DNA from: an uncultured bacterium
GTDB lineage: Bacteria; Patescibacteriota; Minisyncoccia; Phycocordibacterales; PALSA-1337
Assembly: GCA_903872035.1 (NCBI GenBank)
Contig: CAIQIZ010000009.1
Span: forward strand, 71,299 to 107,865
Direction: 5' to 3'
DNA length: 36,567 bases
Shown: in pieces, positions 7,106 through 14,753 of the stretch
Layout of the letters: each line of letters opens with the position of its first letter
Numbering within the stretch: the stretch's first letter is position 1
Notes under the pieces: model-generated
What the model saw: only the letters and a program-made list of their open reading frames with translations
What the model was told of the DNA's origin: nothing
Database searches by the model: none
Made by a program: the position numbers and the translations under genes

Positions 7106-8953
7106 TTATATATTTACATTCCAGACACTATCAAACGAATACCCTGCCAAATCAATAGCACGCTGTGTAATCAATTTCCTGTCCCACTTTTGATTTTCAT
7201 ATTTCATAATGATCAATTCTTTATTGCCAATATTGATCATATGTTTAGGATCAGCTTTGATTAAATTAAATTTTTCTGCAGGCGTTCCGTGCTGAAATGA
7301 ACTATTAGCATGAAGCGGGATAACTAGAAGGTTTCCAATATTGTTGCCGGCATCAGTTCCAACCAAATCCTCACTCTCCTCAAACAATTTTCTTGGATAG
7401 AAATGCTCGATGTTTGAGGACTTAGTTTTGACTTCTTTATCCGGATTATATAGTTCATATATTTGGTCACCTTTTGATTCAGCATTTGAAATACGGTCAA
7501 ATATATATACGATTAACCTCTTTTCTTCGTCGTCATAATTTATGTCAGTAAATTTAGAGAGGAATGATTTTCGTGTCTCCCTCAAAGTCATCAGTTCCTT
7601 CTTTAGATCGATTTCAATTTCATTAAGTTTATTCAGATCTTCAGCATTGTAAAATTTTTGTGCATATTCCGAATAGAGCGATTCTACTTGATTACCAATA
7701 TTTTTTCCTATCACTGTGTTAACAAAATGGAAGTTTTCTAAACGTTGGAGAAAAACAAGTAAGTATTCACAAATTGTTCTTCGTCCCCTTGACGATTTAT
7801 TTGCTTCCTCAATTTCATTCTTTGCCCTAGATAAACATCTGATATAAGAATAGACTAGTGGGTATATTTGAGTAATCTTAAACAACTGAAAAGCTGTAAT
7901 AGATCTTGTTAATGCTTTTTTCCTCGGAGCATCAGATAAAATTTCCCCCAGGTCAACCTCTCTAAAATAATGGCTCATTACAGACATTTCGGATGCTATA
8001 GATCCTTCTTCCGACATCATTTTATAGAACAATGAAAAATCACTTAACTCGTTAATTAACATCCTTGATGTTTTATCCTTAACCTTTCCGCTCAAAGTCG
8101 GGAAGATTTCCTTTTTAAGAGTTTTACCATTGAATGTTATGACATAATACTTTAACATCTGGCTAAGCTTATCCGATGAGTTGGTAGTTATCTGCTCCCA
8201 TTTTTTATCGATATCGTCATGTAAAGATTCATCCGCTCTTTGAAATAAAAGATTTTTTACAAGATCCGATTGTGCAAGTTTCATACCACGGGCATTCGTC
8301 CTCTCAAAAATATCAAAGGCTTCGACAGGATCATCAATTTCAATCTTGGTTACAAATATTTTTTCCAATGATCCTAATATGTCCGCCAATTCCTGAGAAT
8401 TCAAATTTTTTACCTTATTGTAAAAGAAACTGTAAACGGGTTCAATCTTGCCTTTTATTTTCCGATAGGTTCTGCCATCAATTTTCATCTTCTCTGGAAT
8501 GTTGCCGTCCCAATTGTAATCCGACATAAGGTCGAAGAGAAGCCTGATCGGTTTGGCCACTGTAACTTTTTTTAAACCAGTTCTATCCTGTTTCGCAAAT
8601 CTGTTAGTTACATATTCAATTAAATTATTTACATCCGATATTTGTAGTGCGTTTTCCGTCAATTGTTTTGCTCTTGTTCTTATAGCAATAAGCAAAAACT
8701 GTAAAGTTGTTATTCGTTGTTGACCGTCAATTATTGACAGGACTTTTTTATCAGGGTCATCGTTAAGAAAAATAAAATTCCCAAAAAATAAGCTGTCTTT
8801 CGCTTTCTGATTCACAGACTCCAAATCAGACCAAAAATTTTCTATCTGTTCCATCCCCCAATCATATCCTCTTTGAAATCTTGGAACTTGGTATCTATTA
8901 TTTTGTGAGAATATTTCTATAAGATTCTCATTTTTGGGATTGAATGTCTTCAT
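7106..8953 (-). CDS. DUF262/DUF1524 protein, GmrSD-like nuclease (defence)
   Basis: A 615-residue protein with the two halves of GmrSD-type enzymes. The N-terminal DUF262 domain shows VPRFQRGYDW (residues 23-32) and the hallmark SIIDGQQRITTLQ (73-85), a ParB/sulfiredoxin-like nucleotide-binding motif. The C-terminal part has SNIEHFYPRK and NIGNLLVIPLHANSSF (about 525-575), which correspond to the His-Me/HNH-like DUF1524 nuclease. Relatives (GmrSD, BrxU, SspE-like proteins) use NTP to cut modified phage DNA. Here it stands outside the main defence island, apparently alone. Its base composition is more A/T-rich than the neighbours, suggesting acquisition. A TGC-TAATCT box ends 6 bases before the ATG. 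Domain call is strong; target is inferred. Confidence 0.85.
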   Translation of the reverse strand: MKTFNPKNENLIEIFSQNNRYQVPRFQRGYDWGMEQIENFWSDLESVNQKAKDSLFFGNFIFLNDDPDKKVLSIIDGQQRITTLQFLLIAIRTRAKQLTENALQISDVNNLIEYVTNRFAKQDRTGLKKVTVAKPIRLLFDLMSDYNWDGNIPEKMKIDGRTYRKIKGKIEPVYSFFYNKVKNLNSQELADILGSLEKIFVTKIEIDDPVEAFDIFERTNARGMKLAQSDLVKNLLFQRADESLHDDIDKKWEQITTNSSDKLSQMLKYYVITFNGKTLKKEIFPTLSGKVKDKTSRMLINELSDFSLFYKMMSEEGSIASEMSVMSHYFREVDLGEILSDAPRKKALTRSITAFQLFKITQIYPLVYSYIRCLSRAKNEIEEANKSSRGRRTICEYLLVFLQRLENFHFVNTVIGKNIGNQVESLYSEYAQKFYNAEDLNKLNEIEIDLKKELMTLRETRKSFLSKFTDINYDDEEKRLIVYIFDRISNAESKGDQIYELYNPDKEVKTKSSNIEHFYPRKLFEESEDLVGTDAGNNIGNLLVIPLHANSSFQHGTPAEKFNLIKADPKHMINIGNKELIIMKYENQKWDRKLITQRAIDLAGYSFDSVWNVNI

Positions 8954-8959
8954 ACTTTT

Positions 8960-8968
8960 AGATTAGCA
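8960..8968 (-). promoter_or_regulatory. Extended -10 promoter for the DUF262 gene (leaderless)
   Basis: Minus strand reads TG-C-TAATCT then 6 bases then ATG. A transcript starting 6-7 bases after the -10 would begin at or next to the start codon. No ribosome-binding site is visible. Confidence 0.45.
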
Positions 8969-9064
8969 ATATTTTTTGGTTTTCTTATAATAAGGCCATT
9001 CTAGCGCAATTTTGAAAACAGTAAAGATCCACCGCTTAATCTGTCCTGACCCCCCTCGTACTAA

Positions 9065-9073
9065 TGTTATACT
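9065..9073 (+). promoter_or_regulatory. Extended -10 promoter for the isoprenylcysteine methyltransferase-like gene
   Basis: TG-T-TATACT is followed 17 bases later by the ATG at 9090, so the leader would be about 10 bases and has no Shine-Dalgarno sequence. It helps choose ATG 9090 over the ORF-track start at 9012, which lies upstream of this promoter. Confidence 0.55.
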
Positions 9074-9089
9074 CCCCCTATCTAACCCC

Positions 9090-9674
9090 ATGCCCCTACT
9101 CCAATCCCTCACCACCGACATCATCATCGCCTGCTGGGTCATATTCTGGCTATTTTGGCTGGTGGGGGCGGCGTTCACCAAACGGACGATTTGGGCCGGA
9201 AGCATATGGTCGAGAGTGGGCTTGGCGGTGGTATTCGTCATTGGGGGGACACTGCTCTTCGGCCGCAATGGTTCGGGCGGGATAGGCAGCGAGGCGCGCC
9301 TCTGGTCATTTGATCCGACCATAGGAGTCATAACCGCCGCGCTCTCGGTCTTGGCTTTGGTGATGCTACTGTGGGCGCGCGTCACGCTGGGGCGCAATTG
9401 GAGCGGCCGGATCGTGGTCAAGGAAGACCACCGATTGGTGACGAGCGGTCCTTACGCTCATGTGCGCCACCCTATCTACAGCGGCTTCATCCTTCTCATC
9501 TTCTCGACGGCTCTCTACATCGGCCGACTGGCCGGCATTCTCGGCTTCCTCATCTTCCTCGTCATCTTCCTTTGGCGCACCTACCGCGAAGACGCGCTCA
9601 TGGCAGAGACTTTCCCGACGGAGTATCCGGCATATAAGGCGAGGACAAGGAGGTTGATTCCGTGGGTGTGGTGA
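9090..9674 (+). CDS. Isoprenylcysteine carboxyl methyltransferase (ICMT/PEMT)-family membrane protein
   Basis: A 194-residue integral membrane methyltransferase-like protein. Hydrophobic helices (IIIACWVIFWLFWLVGAAF, AVVFVIGGTLLFG, GVITAALSVLALVMLLW) precede the conserved ICMT/PEMT core: LGRNWSG, then LVTSGPYAHVRHPIYSGF, then after a helical hairpin the acidic ending YREDALMAETFPTEYPAYKARTRRLIP. The RHP and the E..L..FP.Y..Y motifs form the SAM and substrate pocket in this family. Bacterial members methylate unknown lipids or small molecules in the inner membrane. The start at 9090 is chosen because an extended -10 box lies 17 bases upstream and the extra 26 residues of the ORF-track version look non-coding. 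Single gene. Confidence 0.85.
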   Translation: MPLLQSLTTDIIIACWVIFWLFWLVGAAFTKRTIWAGSIWSRVGLAVVFVIGGTLLFGRNGSGGIGSEARLWSFDPTIGVITAALSVLALVMLLWARVTLGRNWSGRIVVKEDHRLVTSGPYAHVRHPIYSGFILLIFSTALYIGRLAGILGFLIFLVIFLWRTYREDALMAETFPTEYPAYKARTRRLIPWVW

Positions 9675-9752
9675 ACTGATTTTCCAGCGGACTTGCCAAC
9701 ACCTCTAAAATGAGTAAGGTATTGATAAACAACAGAACAAAGGAAAGTACAT

Positions 9753-10025
9753 ATGAATAAATTCAAAGTGACGATCCATGCCTTCAATAAGGCGGCCGTT
9801 CTCAACCCGGCGGAAAATCCAACAAAAGCAGGTCTGACCAGGCTCGGATTCCCAACGGTCTCAAAGCTTCGGATGGGCAAGTGCTTCATAGTCGAGTTCG
9901 AGGCAGCCGACCAAACGGACGCGACTAGACAAGCCGAAAAGATGTGCGTAGACGGATCGACCTTCTACCTGATCAATCCGGTCGTCGAGACTTTTGAAAT
10001 CGCTAAAGTCGTTGAAGCGATATAG
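9753..10025 (+). CDS. purS: PurS, small subunit of phosphoribosylformylglycinamidine synthase
   Basis: A 90-residue protein with the size and pattern of PurS: an N-terminal strand (FKVTIHAFNKAAVLNPAE), a helix leading to LGFPTVSKLRMGKCFIVEFEA, and a C-terminal MCVDGSTFYLINPVVETFEI segment that corresponds to the usual LLANPVIEDYEV ending. PurS forms a complex with PurQ and PurL in the fourth step of purine synthesis. It has a strong AAAGGAAAG ribosome-binding site and its own terminator, and is not next to purQ or purL, unlike the common purSQL arrangement. Weak TTGCCA/TAAGGT boxes at 9693-9720 may be its promoter. Identification is by pattern and is fairly confident. Confidence 0.82.
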   Translation: MNKFKVTIHAFNKAAVLNPAENPTKAGLTRLGFPTVSKLRMGKCFIVEFEAADQTDATRQAEKMCVDGSTFYLINPVVETFEIAKVVEAI

Positions 10026-10061
10026 AAAAGATGCTGCGGTCTTCGATTTTTAAGTACGAAT

Positions 10062-10086
10062 GCGGTCCTTGCTGGGCCGCTTTTTT
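10062..10086 (+). terminator. Rho-independent terminator after purS
   Basis: GCGGTCC (10062-10068) pairs with GGGCCGC (10074-10080, one G-U) over a 5-nt loop and is followed by six T residues. Confidence 0.88.
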
Positions 10087-10119
10087 GTGATAGCGATATG
10101 CATTTATTGCACATTGATT

Positions 10120-10650
10120 TTAAGGCAACAGATTCTTCGTCACCTTGAGCGTCAACTTGCCTTTCAATGCACCGCGAATATTTTCCGACCCCATGAAAGC
10201 TAAGGCTTTTTGCAGGTCTTCAACATTCTCAGTCGAACGGTTAATAGTTCGCTTGTCCAGATTAAATCCTTTGACCAAATACTCGCGAAGGATACGAGTG
10301 GCCCAGATACGGAACTTGGTGGCTTTCTTGGAATTGACTCGATAACCGACGGCGATTATGGCATCGAGGTTATAGAATTTAGTGAGGTACTGCTTGCTAT
10401 CTTTGGCAGTTATCCGGAATTTCCGGATAACTGAAATCTCATTCAATTCTCGAGTCTTAAAGATATTCGTGAGGTGTTCATTTACGGTTCGAGTATCGAC
10501 TCCAAACAACCTGCTAATTTGTGCTTGCGTTGCCCAGATCGTATCTTTTTCCACGTCAGCACGTAACTCCACATTCCCGCGCTTGTCGGTGTAGAGAACG
10601 ATCTTATTCTCAGCAGCGTTAATAATCGAACTCTTGTTTGTTGCATTCAT
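10120..10650 (-). CDS. RhuM-family (COG3943) protein, short form
   Basis: A 176-residue protein matching the N-terminal half of RhuM-type virulence/mobile-element proteins. Recognisable segments are IVLYTDKRGNVELRADVEKDTIWATQAQISRLFGVDTRTVNEHL, NEISVIRKFRITAKDSKQY, FYNLDAIIAVGYRVNSKKATKFRIWATRILREYLVKGF. The WATQAQISRLF region is a helix-turn-helix-like element. Full-length relatives are about 330 residues and often end in a Fic-like or other domain; here the frame stops shortly after the conserved core (LTLKVTKNLLP), so this is either a short natural version or a truncated copy. Members are common in mobile and defence regions but lack a firm function. No operon partner. Confidence 0.75.
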   Translation of the reverse strand: MNATNKSSIINAAENKIVLYTDKRGNVELRADVEKDTIWATQAQISRLFGVDTRTVNEHLTNIFKTRELNEISVIRKFRITAKDSKQYLTKFYNLDAIIAVGYRVNSKKATKFRIWATRILREYLVKGFNLDKRTINRSTENVEDLQKALAFMGSENIRGALKGKLTLKVTKNLLP

Positions 10651-10793
10651 TTTCTTATGAAAATTACGAGCAATTATTAATCTCCCCTATACGAAAAACC
10701 CCACCTACTTACGTAAGCGTAATTGATATTATTCCTTCGTCGCGGCCACAATGGAGAACCGGCCGTGCGTACAATGAAGCTATTTTACTCCGC

Positions 10794-10825
10794 GCGAGAT
10801 CCTGTGCAACAAAGGATCATCTCGC
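10794..10825. repeat. Hairpin downstream of the nucleotidyltransferase gene
   Basis: GCGAGAT-CCT pairs with AGG-(ATC)-ATCTCGC, and an alternative GATCC/GGATC pairing is possible. There is no T tract on either side, so it is not an obvious terminator. A second hairpin (GCGGCC/GGCCGT) lies about 50 bases to its left. The 183-base gap 10651-10833 shows no gene. Confidence 0.4.
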
Positions 10826-10833
10826 CACACCTT

Positions 10834-11535
10834 TCACACCTCCTTCAAAAAGTCCGTGAACAGAGACAAATTGTCCATTATCAGACCTTTCGGATATCCT
10901 GCTCTTTTTATCATCATTATCTTCTCACATACTTCACGCGTCTCATCTGTCGAATCAGCGATCAAGTCTCCATATCGAAATACTTTGAACGGCATGTTCC
11001 TTTGATGGATGAGATAACACAGGCGAGCCAAGCCTTTTATTGGGTACTTTTCTCCATCTTCTTTGATCCGCCTTTCCATGAGATTTCTGACATTTGTCCG
11101 TACATCATCGATCACTGATTCAAGGTCGACTTTTCCCAAAGCAAAATCAGTTTTATCGAATACCTTTCCCGCCACATGTCTCCAGTTAGGCAAGTCGTAC
11201 AAGAGCGATTCCGCCGAGACAAATCTCGTAATCGCTTTCGGTGCTTCCCCATTCAAAGCAGAAGGATAGAGCAGATTTATCCTGAGTTTTGGTAAGGCTT
11301 GGCCTAATCTATTATTTAATTGGCCTTTCAATTCAGGGTCTGTATCTTCATCGACAAACGCGATCGAATCTATATCACTGCTTTCTGGATCAAAATCATC
11401 AGTCAATACTGAACCCCAGAGATAGATTGCCTGCAATTGCGAATATTCTTGTTGAACTTCTGTCAGGATTTCCACGGCTTTTGCCTTGATATTTTCGATC
11501 AAAACATCTCTTGAAATTTCCACGCCTTCTTTCAT
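10834..11535 (-). CDS. Nucleotidyltransferase-fold protein
   Basis: A 233-residue protein with the polymerase-beta-type nucleotidyltransferase signature: IYLWGSVLTDDFDPESSDIDSIAFVD, where the Gly-Ser (41-42) and the Asp-x-Asp pair (54, 56) form the NTP and metal site. The rest is helical (VDLESVIDDVRTNVRNLMERR...YPIKGLARLCYLIHQR), similar in layout to AadA-like aminoglycoside nucleotidyltransferases and to MNT/AbiEii-like proteins. Transfer of a nucleotide to a small molecule or protein is likely, but the substrate is unknown; resistance cannot be claimed from this. No HEPN partner gene lies beside it. A TAAAAT box (11542-11547) ends 6 bases before the ATG, consistent with a leaderless transcript. 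Confidence 0.7.
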   Translation of the reverse strand: MKEGVEISRDVLIENIKAKAVEILTEVQQEYSQLQAIYLWGSVLTDDFDPESSDIDSIAFVDEDTDPELKGQLNNRLGQALPKLRINLLYPSALNGEAPKAITRFVSAESLLYDLPNWRHVAGKVFDKTDFALGKVDLESVIDDVRTNVRNLMERRIKEDGEKYPIKGLARLCYLIHQRNMPFKVFRYGDLIADSTDETREVCEKIMMIKRAGYPKGLIMDNLSLFTDFLKEV

Positions 11536-11565
11536 TCGTTTATTTTATGTTTGTGCAATAGCGCC

Positions 11566-12354
11566 CTACCCCTGCGGTATCTTCAACTCCCCGATACCTT
11601 CGACCATGTTCCGTATCTTGTCTGTAAATTGCGAGAATATCTCCGACTTGGCTTCAAACATGATGACCAGGGTCTTGCCATTGCCATCCATATAATAAGC
11701 ATCTCTCATGTGGATGCCGTCCGCGTCCCTGTCGATGATGTGGTATATCCGTGTATTGGTTTCGATCTGCATGCTGATGGTATCGCCTTCATGTTGATTG
11801 AGCAGGACTTCATGCGAGATCAAATCGGATTTGAGAGCCGTATCCAATCTGGTTTGATATAGATTGTCCGCATTATACAATTCCGTGCTTGAAGCGACTG
11901 AAAATGAGATATCACTAAAATTATTTGGATCATCCCGGACCAGCGGAGTAAAGACCATTCCTTGGGGACCATAAGGGACCATCTTCCAATTGGTGACCAG
12001 CCAATCTGGGACGTACCAAACGAAAGCCCCGTTCGCGAAGTAACCAACGATATTGCTGGTCATAGCTTCCCTTTTTCCTTGAAAGAGATAAGCGTAAGAT
12101 TTGCTGCCATTCTGTTCGGCTCCAGATCGAACCGAACTCGTCGATGTTCCCTGATCGAGAGCTGCTGCAGATGCTGCCGGGCTTGGAGTGACCGGCTTTC
12201 TGTAATGTTGAGTTGTGACGATCGTGCCAGATGACATCTCCGTGGTTCGTGTAAGCGAAAAATAATACTGCGAATATACGAAAATGAAAGCGGCGATGAC
12301 GATGACTACTATTAACAACCTTTGGCTACGAAGTTTTGGATTCATTGTGCACAT
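11566..12354 (-). CDS. Membrane-anchored extracytoplasmic protein of unknown function
   Basis: A 262-residue protein with one N-terminal transmembrane helix (LLIVVIVIAAFIFVYSQYYF) and no lipobox, followed by a Ser/Thr/Ala-rich linker (about 45-85) and a globular exported domain (about 90-262). The C-terminal KTLVIMFEAKSEIFSQFTDKIRNMVEGI resembles the last helix of PsbP/LpqN-like domains, but I cannot assign it. It is followed on the same strand by the nucleotidyltransferase gene 30 bases away. An alternative start at 12345 (MNPKLRSQ) would remove three residues. Confidence 0.65.
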   Translation of the reverse strand: MCTMNPKLRSQRLLIVVIVIAAFIFVYSQYYFSLTRTTEMSSGTIVTTQHYRKPVTPSPAASAAALDQGTSTSSVRSGAEQNGSKSYAYLFQGKREAMTSNIVGYFANGAFVWYVPDWLVTNWKMVPYGPQGMVFTPLVRDDPNNFSDISFSVASSTELYNADNLYQTRLDTALKSDLISHEVLLNQHEGDTISMQIETNTRIYHIIDRDADGIHMRDAYYMDGNGKTLVIMFEAKSEIFSQFTDKIRNMVEGIGELKIPQG

Positions 12355-12415
12355 TGTGGGACGATATTCGAATGGAATTAATGGTTAATGTTCCTAGCTA
12401 ATCGTTTATTTGCGA

Positions 12416-13660
12416 TTATTGGACGATTGAGAACACTCCAGAGTACCCGAACTGATTGCCATTATAGTTATTAAAGACCTGTATTTTCAAACTCGGAGTT
12501 GGATATGTTGGAGTCCAGGTATAACTACAAGTCGATGGATCTGCCCAGTGTCCCATTCCACTACCTGTACAAGAGGCTTGTGCAAGAGATACTGTGGCTA
12601 TCGTTCCGTAAGTGTCGCTATTAGTAGGAAATGAATTTATACTGAATACCTCATTTCCTTGTTCAAAGTGGCCAGACCAGGTTATTTGGTATGGCTGACC
12701 GACTCTCAATACACTACCTGCGGACGGAGAAAGAACTGTAATCAGTGAAGCATTGGGATCAGTAACGGTAAAGTAATTATTGCTACTATCACAAACATTT
12801 GTGTAATCTTTACAAATTTCAATCTTGTACTTTACCCCAGGAATAAGAACGACACTATTTGGTCCCGTACTCGATCCAGACATTCTCGCAAGTGTATCCC
12901 ACGAGTAGCTGCCAGTATTTTTTAAGCCGTAAGCAATAATGTAACTATTTTGGCACCCCACCATTCCAGCAGGACAACTCTTGGATTCATCATTTAGCTT
13001 AATGGTTATCGTCGATTGGTCGAGACCTGTAGAACTCCATGAAATAGTATTCAACCCACCGATCTTTATAGTCTCTCCATCATTCGGGGAAAGTACTTTG
13101 ATAGAGGGTTGTGTGATGTTTGGTTCGGTAATGCTAAAATAATCACCACTCTCATCCGCTACGCCCATTCCGGAACTATACTTATCGACGATTACCTGGA
13201 TCTTATATCTGCCAGCATTTCCTCTTGTTTCTGATGTTCCAACTGGAACTTTAAAGGAAAAAGTATTCGTATTCGTGGTTCCAATCGTTTCTGCCCCAAC
13301 ACGAACGCCGTCATCGGAATATCTGTTAAGACGAACTGTTATTGCTCCTAATTCTCCGGTTTTTGCGAATGATATCGTATAAGTTTGTCCTATTTTCCAG
13401 TTCTCTCCACCATTTGGTGAAAGAATGGTAATGCTAGGTTTAACAGAGGATTGATTATTCTGAGCTGTTGGTACAGGAGCAGTGTTATTACTTTGCGGGT
13501 TTGCTTGCTGAATTTGATTCGATTGCTGTGTTGTATTGTCAACAACCGCAGGAACTTCAGCTTTTTTATTCTCGTAAAGATACACACCACCACCTATAAC
13601 TAATAACGCAATAATTGCTACTAATAATGGAACAACGAAACCTTTTTGAGAGTTTTTCAT
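12416..13660 (-). CDS. Cell-surface protein with pilin-like anchor and three Ig-like repeats
   Basis: A 414-residue exported protein. It begins MKNSQKGFVVPLLVAIIALLVIGGGVYLY, a single helix with a prepilin-like KGF start, followed by a Gln/Asn/Pro-rich linker (about 35-72). Three repeats then open with SITILSPNGGENWKIGQTYTISF, SIKVLSPNDGETIKIGGLNTISW and LITVLSPSAGSVLRVGQPYQITW. This is the Kre9/KNH-like Ig fold (Ser-Thr-rich anchored family) common in CPR surface proteins. The likely role is in the outer envelope or host-cell contact; this is inference. A TG-A-TACAGT extended -10 ends 9 bases from the ATG. Confidence 0.8.
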   Translation of the reverse strand: MKNSQKGFVVPLLVAIIALLVIGGGVYLYENKKAEVPAVVDNTTQQSNQIQQANPQSNNTAPVPTAQNNQSSVKPSITILSPNGGENWKIGQTYTISFAKTGELGAITVRLNRYSDDGVRVGAETIGTTNTNTFSFKVPVGTSETRGNAGRYKIQVIVDKYSSGMGVADESGDYFSITEPNITQPSIKVLSPNDGETIKIGGLNTISWSSTGLDQSTITIKLNDESKSCPAGMVGCQNSYIIAYGLKNTGSYSWDTLARMSGSSTGPNSVVLIPGVKYKIEICKDYTNVCDSSNNYFTVTDPNASLITVLSPSAGSVLRVGQPYQITWSGHFEQGNEVFSINSFPTNSDTYGTIATVSLAQASCTGSGMGHWADPSTCSYTWTPTYPTPSLKIQVFNNYNGNQFGYSGVFSIVQ

Positions 13661-13669
13661 ATTGCAAAT

Positions 13670-13678
13670 ACTGTATCA
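13670..13678 (-). promoter_or_regulatory. Extended -10 promoter of the surface-protein gene
   Basis: Minus strand TG-A-TACAGT, predicted start of transcription within 2-3 bases of the ATG at 13660. The same TG-A-TACAAT arrangement precedes the gene at 26910. Confidence 0.45.
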
Positions 13679-13693
13679 CATTCCGAGCTCTTT

Positions 13694-13861
13694 TGTGCGC
13701 ATTTTTGAACAAAGTTCGAACATTTTTCGCCGCGAATCCGGAGGCATGAGTCGCTCATTGCGCCCTCGCTGCGCTCGGCGCTCGGTTCGGACTGGCGCGA
13801 CGACCTTTTTTCGGGGAGGAAAGTGTCGCGCCCGTCCGCCTGTTTTTTCGGGCAGGGGCGG
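13694..13861 (+). repeat. Recombinase-tail repeat, copy 1 (left edge of the island)
   Basis: This GC-rich stretch matches the reverse complement of 26958-27125 over nearly its full length (for example AACAAAGTTCGAACATTTTT and CGCCGCGAATCCGGAGGCAT). Its first part still encodes the end of a recombinase frame, LCAFLNKVRTFFAANPEA followed by TGA, although no recombinase body precedes it. A hairpin (13789-13837, GGAC-GGCGCGAC/GTCGCGCC-GTCC) is present. The 70-residue ORF over it is not a gene. It marks the junction between host-like genes and the minus-strand defence island. Confidence 0.85.
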
Positions 13862-13871
13862 GTCGAAACCG

Positions 13872-13927
13872 TAATCGGGTCAAATGGTGGAAATGGCCCG
13901 ATTAGGTCGTACCATCTGACCCGATTA
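13872..13927. repeat. 17-bp inverted repeat with internal alternative arm
   Basis: TAATCGGGTCAAATGGT (13872-13888) pairs with ACCATCTGACCCGATTA (13911-13927) with one mismatch. A third, internal copy of the end (GGCCCGATTA, 13896-13905 region) can replace the right arm, giving two mutually exclusive hairpins. It lies 3 bases beyond the stop of the winged-helix gene at 13930. There is no T tract after the stem, so ordinary termination is doubtful. Confidence 0.65.
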
Positions 13928-13929
13928 TT

Positions 13930-14541
13930 CTAGCGCAGAAGCATATAAATAACATCTCTTCCTGCTCCGGAACGTTTCAATCTTCCCTGCGCCACCAACT
14001 TATTCAGGTACCGTTCAGCAGTCTTATCGGAGATCCGTAGGAGCTTCTGTGCTTCGCGATTGTCTATATTTCCTTTTTTCGAGACCGCTAGCATGAGCAA
14101 CTCTAGCTTCTTCTGTCTATTCGACTGGATCTTGGCTTGGGCTTTCAAAAGCAGATTGTGAATGAATCCTTTCTGGTCTTGTTGCGCCGGCGATTGTGGC
14201 TGTGGTTGTGGTGCTGGCGGAGTCACTGGCGCCGGCGCGGGCGAAGCAGGTTTAGATTGAGTAGATAGAGTTGGCTCTGAAATTGGAGCTTGATTTGGTG
14301 CTTCCAGCGCCTCGCTTTCTGGCTGTTTTAGCCCTGAATTAGCACTTTCCACAGGAAGTGAAGCCACATCGTTTATAGGCGATTCTGGGGCTTCTGGGGG
14401 CAAATCGCTAGGTTTAGAGCCATCAGACTGGCTGGAATTCGGCTCATTTGGGGTTATAGGAGGTTCAGCAGCCGGAGCTGATACTGGCTCTGGCACTGGT
14501 GTTTCCACTACTGGCTCACTAGGTGTATTTTGATCATCCAT
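13930..14541 (-). CDS. Proline-rich protein with C-terminal winged helix
   Basis: A 203-residue protein in two parts. Residues 1 to about 120 are disordered, rich in Pro, Ala, Ser and Glu (for example APAPVTPPAPQPQPQSPAQ). Residues about 125-203 form a winged helix-turn-helix: KKLELLMLAVSKKGNIDNREAQKLLRISDKTAERYLNKLVAQGRLKRSGAGRDVIYML, with a clear recognition helix and wing, similar to DeoR/FaeA-type domains that I associate with CPR genomes. It is likely a DNA-binding regulator, perhaps of the island, but no target site is proven. It is the last gene of the minus-strand array, 19 bases after the 47-aa gene. Confidence 0.7.
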   Translation of the reverse strand: MDDQNTPSEPVVETPVPEPVSAPAAEPPITPNEPNSSQSDGSKPSDLPPEAPESPINDVASLPVESANSGLKQPESEALEAPNQAPISEPTLSTQSKPASPAPAPVTPPAPQPQPQSPAQQDQKGFIHNLLLKAQAKIQSNRQKKLELLMLAVSKKGNIDNREAQKLLRISDKTAERYLNKLVAQGRLKRSGAGRDVIYMLLR

Positions 14542-14560
14542 CGATATATTTTAACATCAA

Positions 14561-14704
14561 TCAGATATCCGCCACATCACTCATATCAACATTTCCATCC
14601 GCCACAAGTTGCTGCACCTCCTCGTCGAGCGCCTCGAAAGCCTCGACTTCCTCCGGCTCGATTGTGCCTTCTTTAACTAATTCTAGGATTTCGTCGGAGT
14701 TCAT
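14561..14704 (-). CDS. 47-residue acidic protein
   Basis: Too short for the ORF track. The frame ATG 14704 to TGA 14561 encodes 47 residues starting MNSDEILELVKEGTIEPEE and ending VDMSDVADI. It is strongly acidic, with codon-position GC pattern like a real gene, and sits between two same-strand genes with short gaps (19 bases to the winged-helix gene). The LVKEGTIEPEEVEAFEAL stretch is predicted to be helical and looks like a small domain of the kind that binds a partner protein. No family recognised. Confidence 0.55.
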   Translation of the reverse strand: MNSDEILELVKEGTIEPEEVEAFEALDEEVQQLVADGNVDMSDVADI

Positions 14705-14753
14705 TGTTAAAAATTACTTAGGAATCGTCAAAGAAATTACTGGTAAAGCAAGT

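Noticed and set aside
12416-13660. True type IV pilin
   Set aside because: The N-terminus is pilin-like, but the rest is a series of Ig-like repeats and there are no pilus assembly genes nearby.
13662-13874. 70-aa plus-strand ORF over the repeat
   Set aside because: It runs through the repeat in the wrong frame; the meaningful frame is the recombinase tail ending FFAANPEA.
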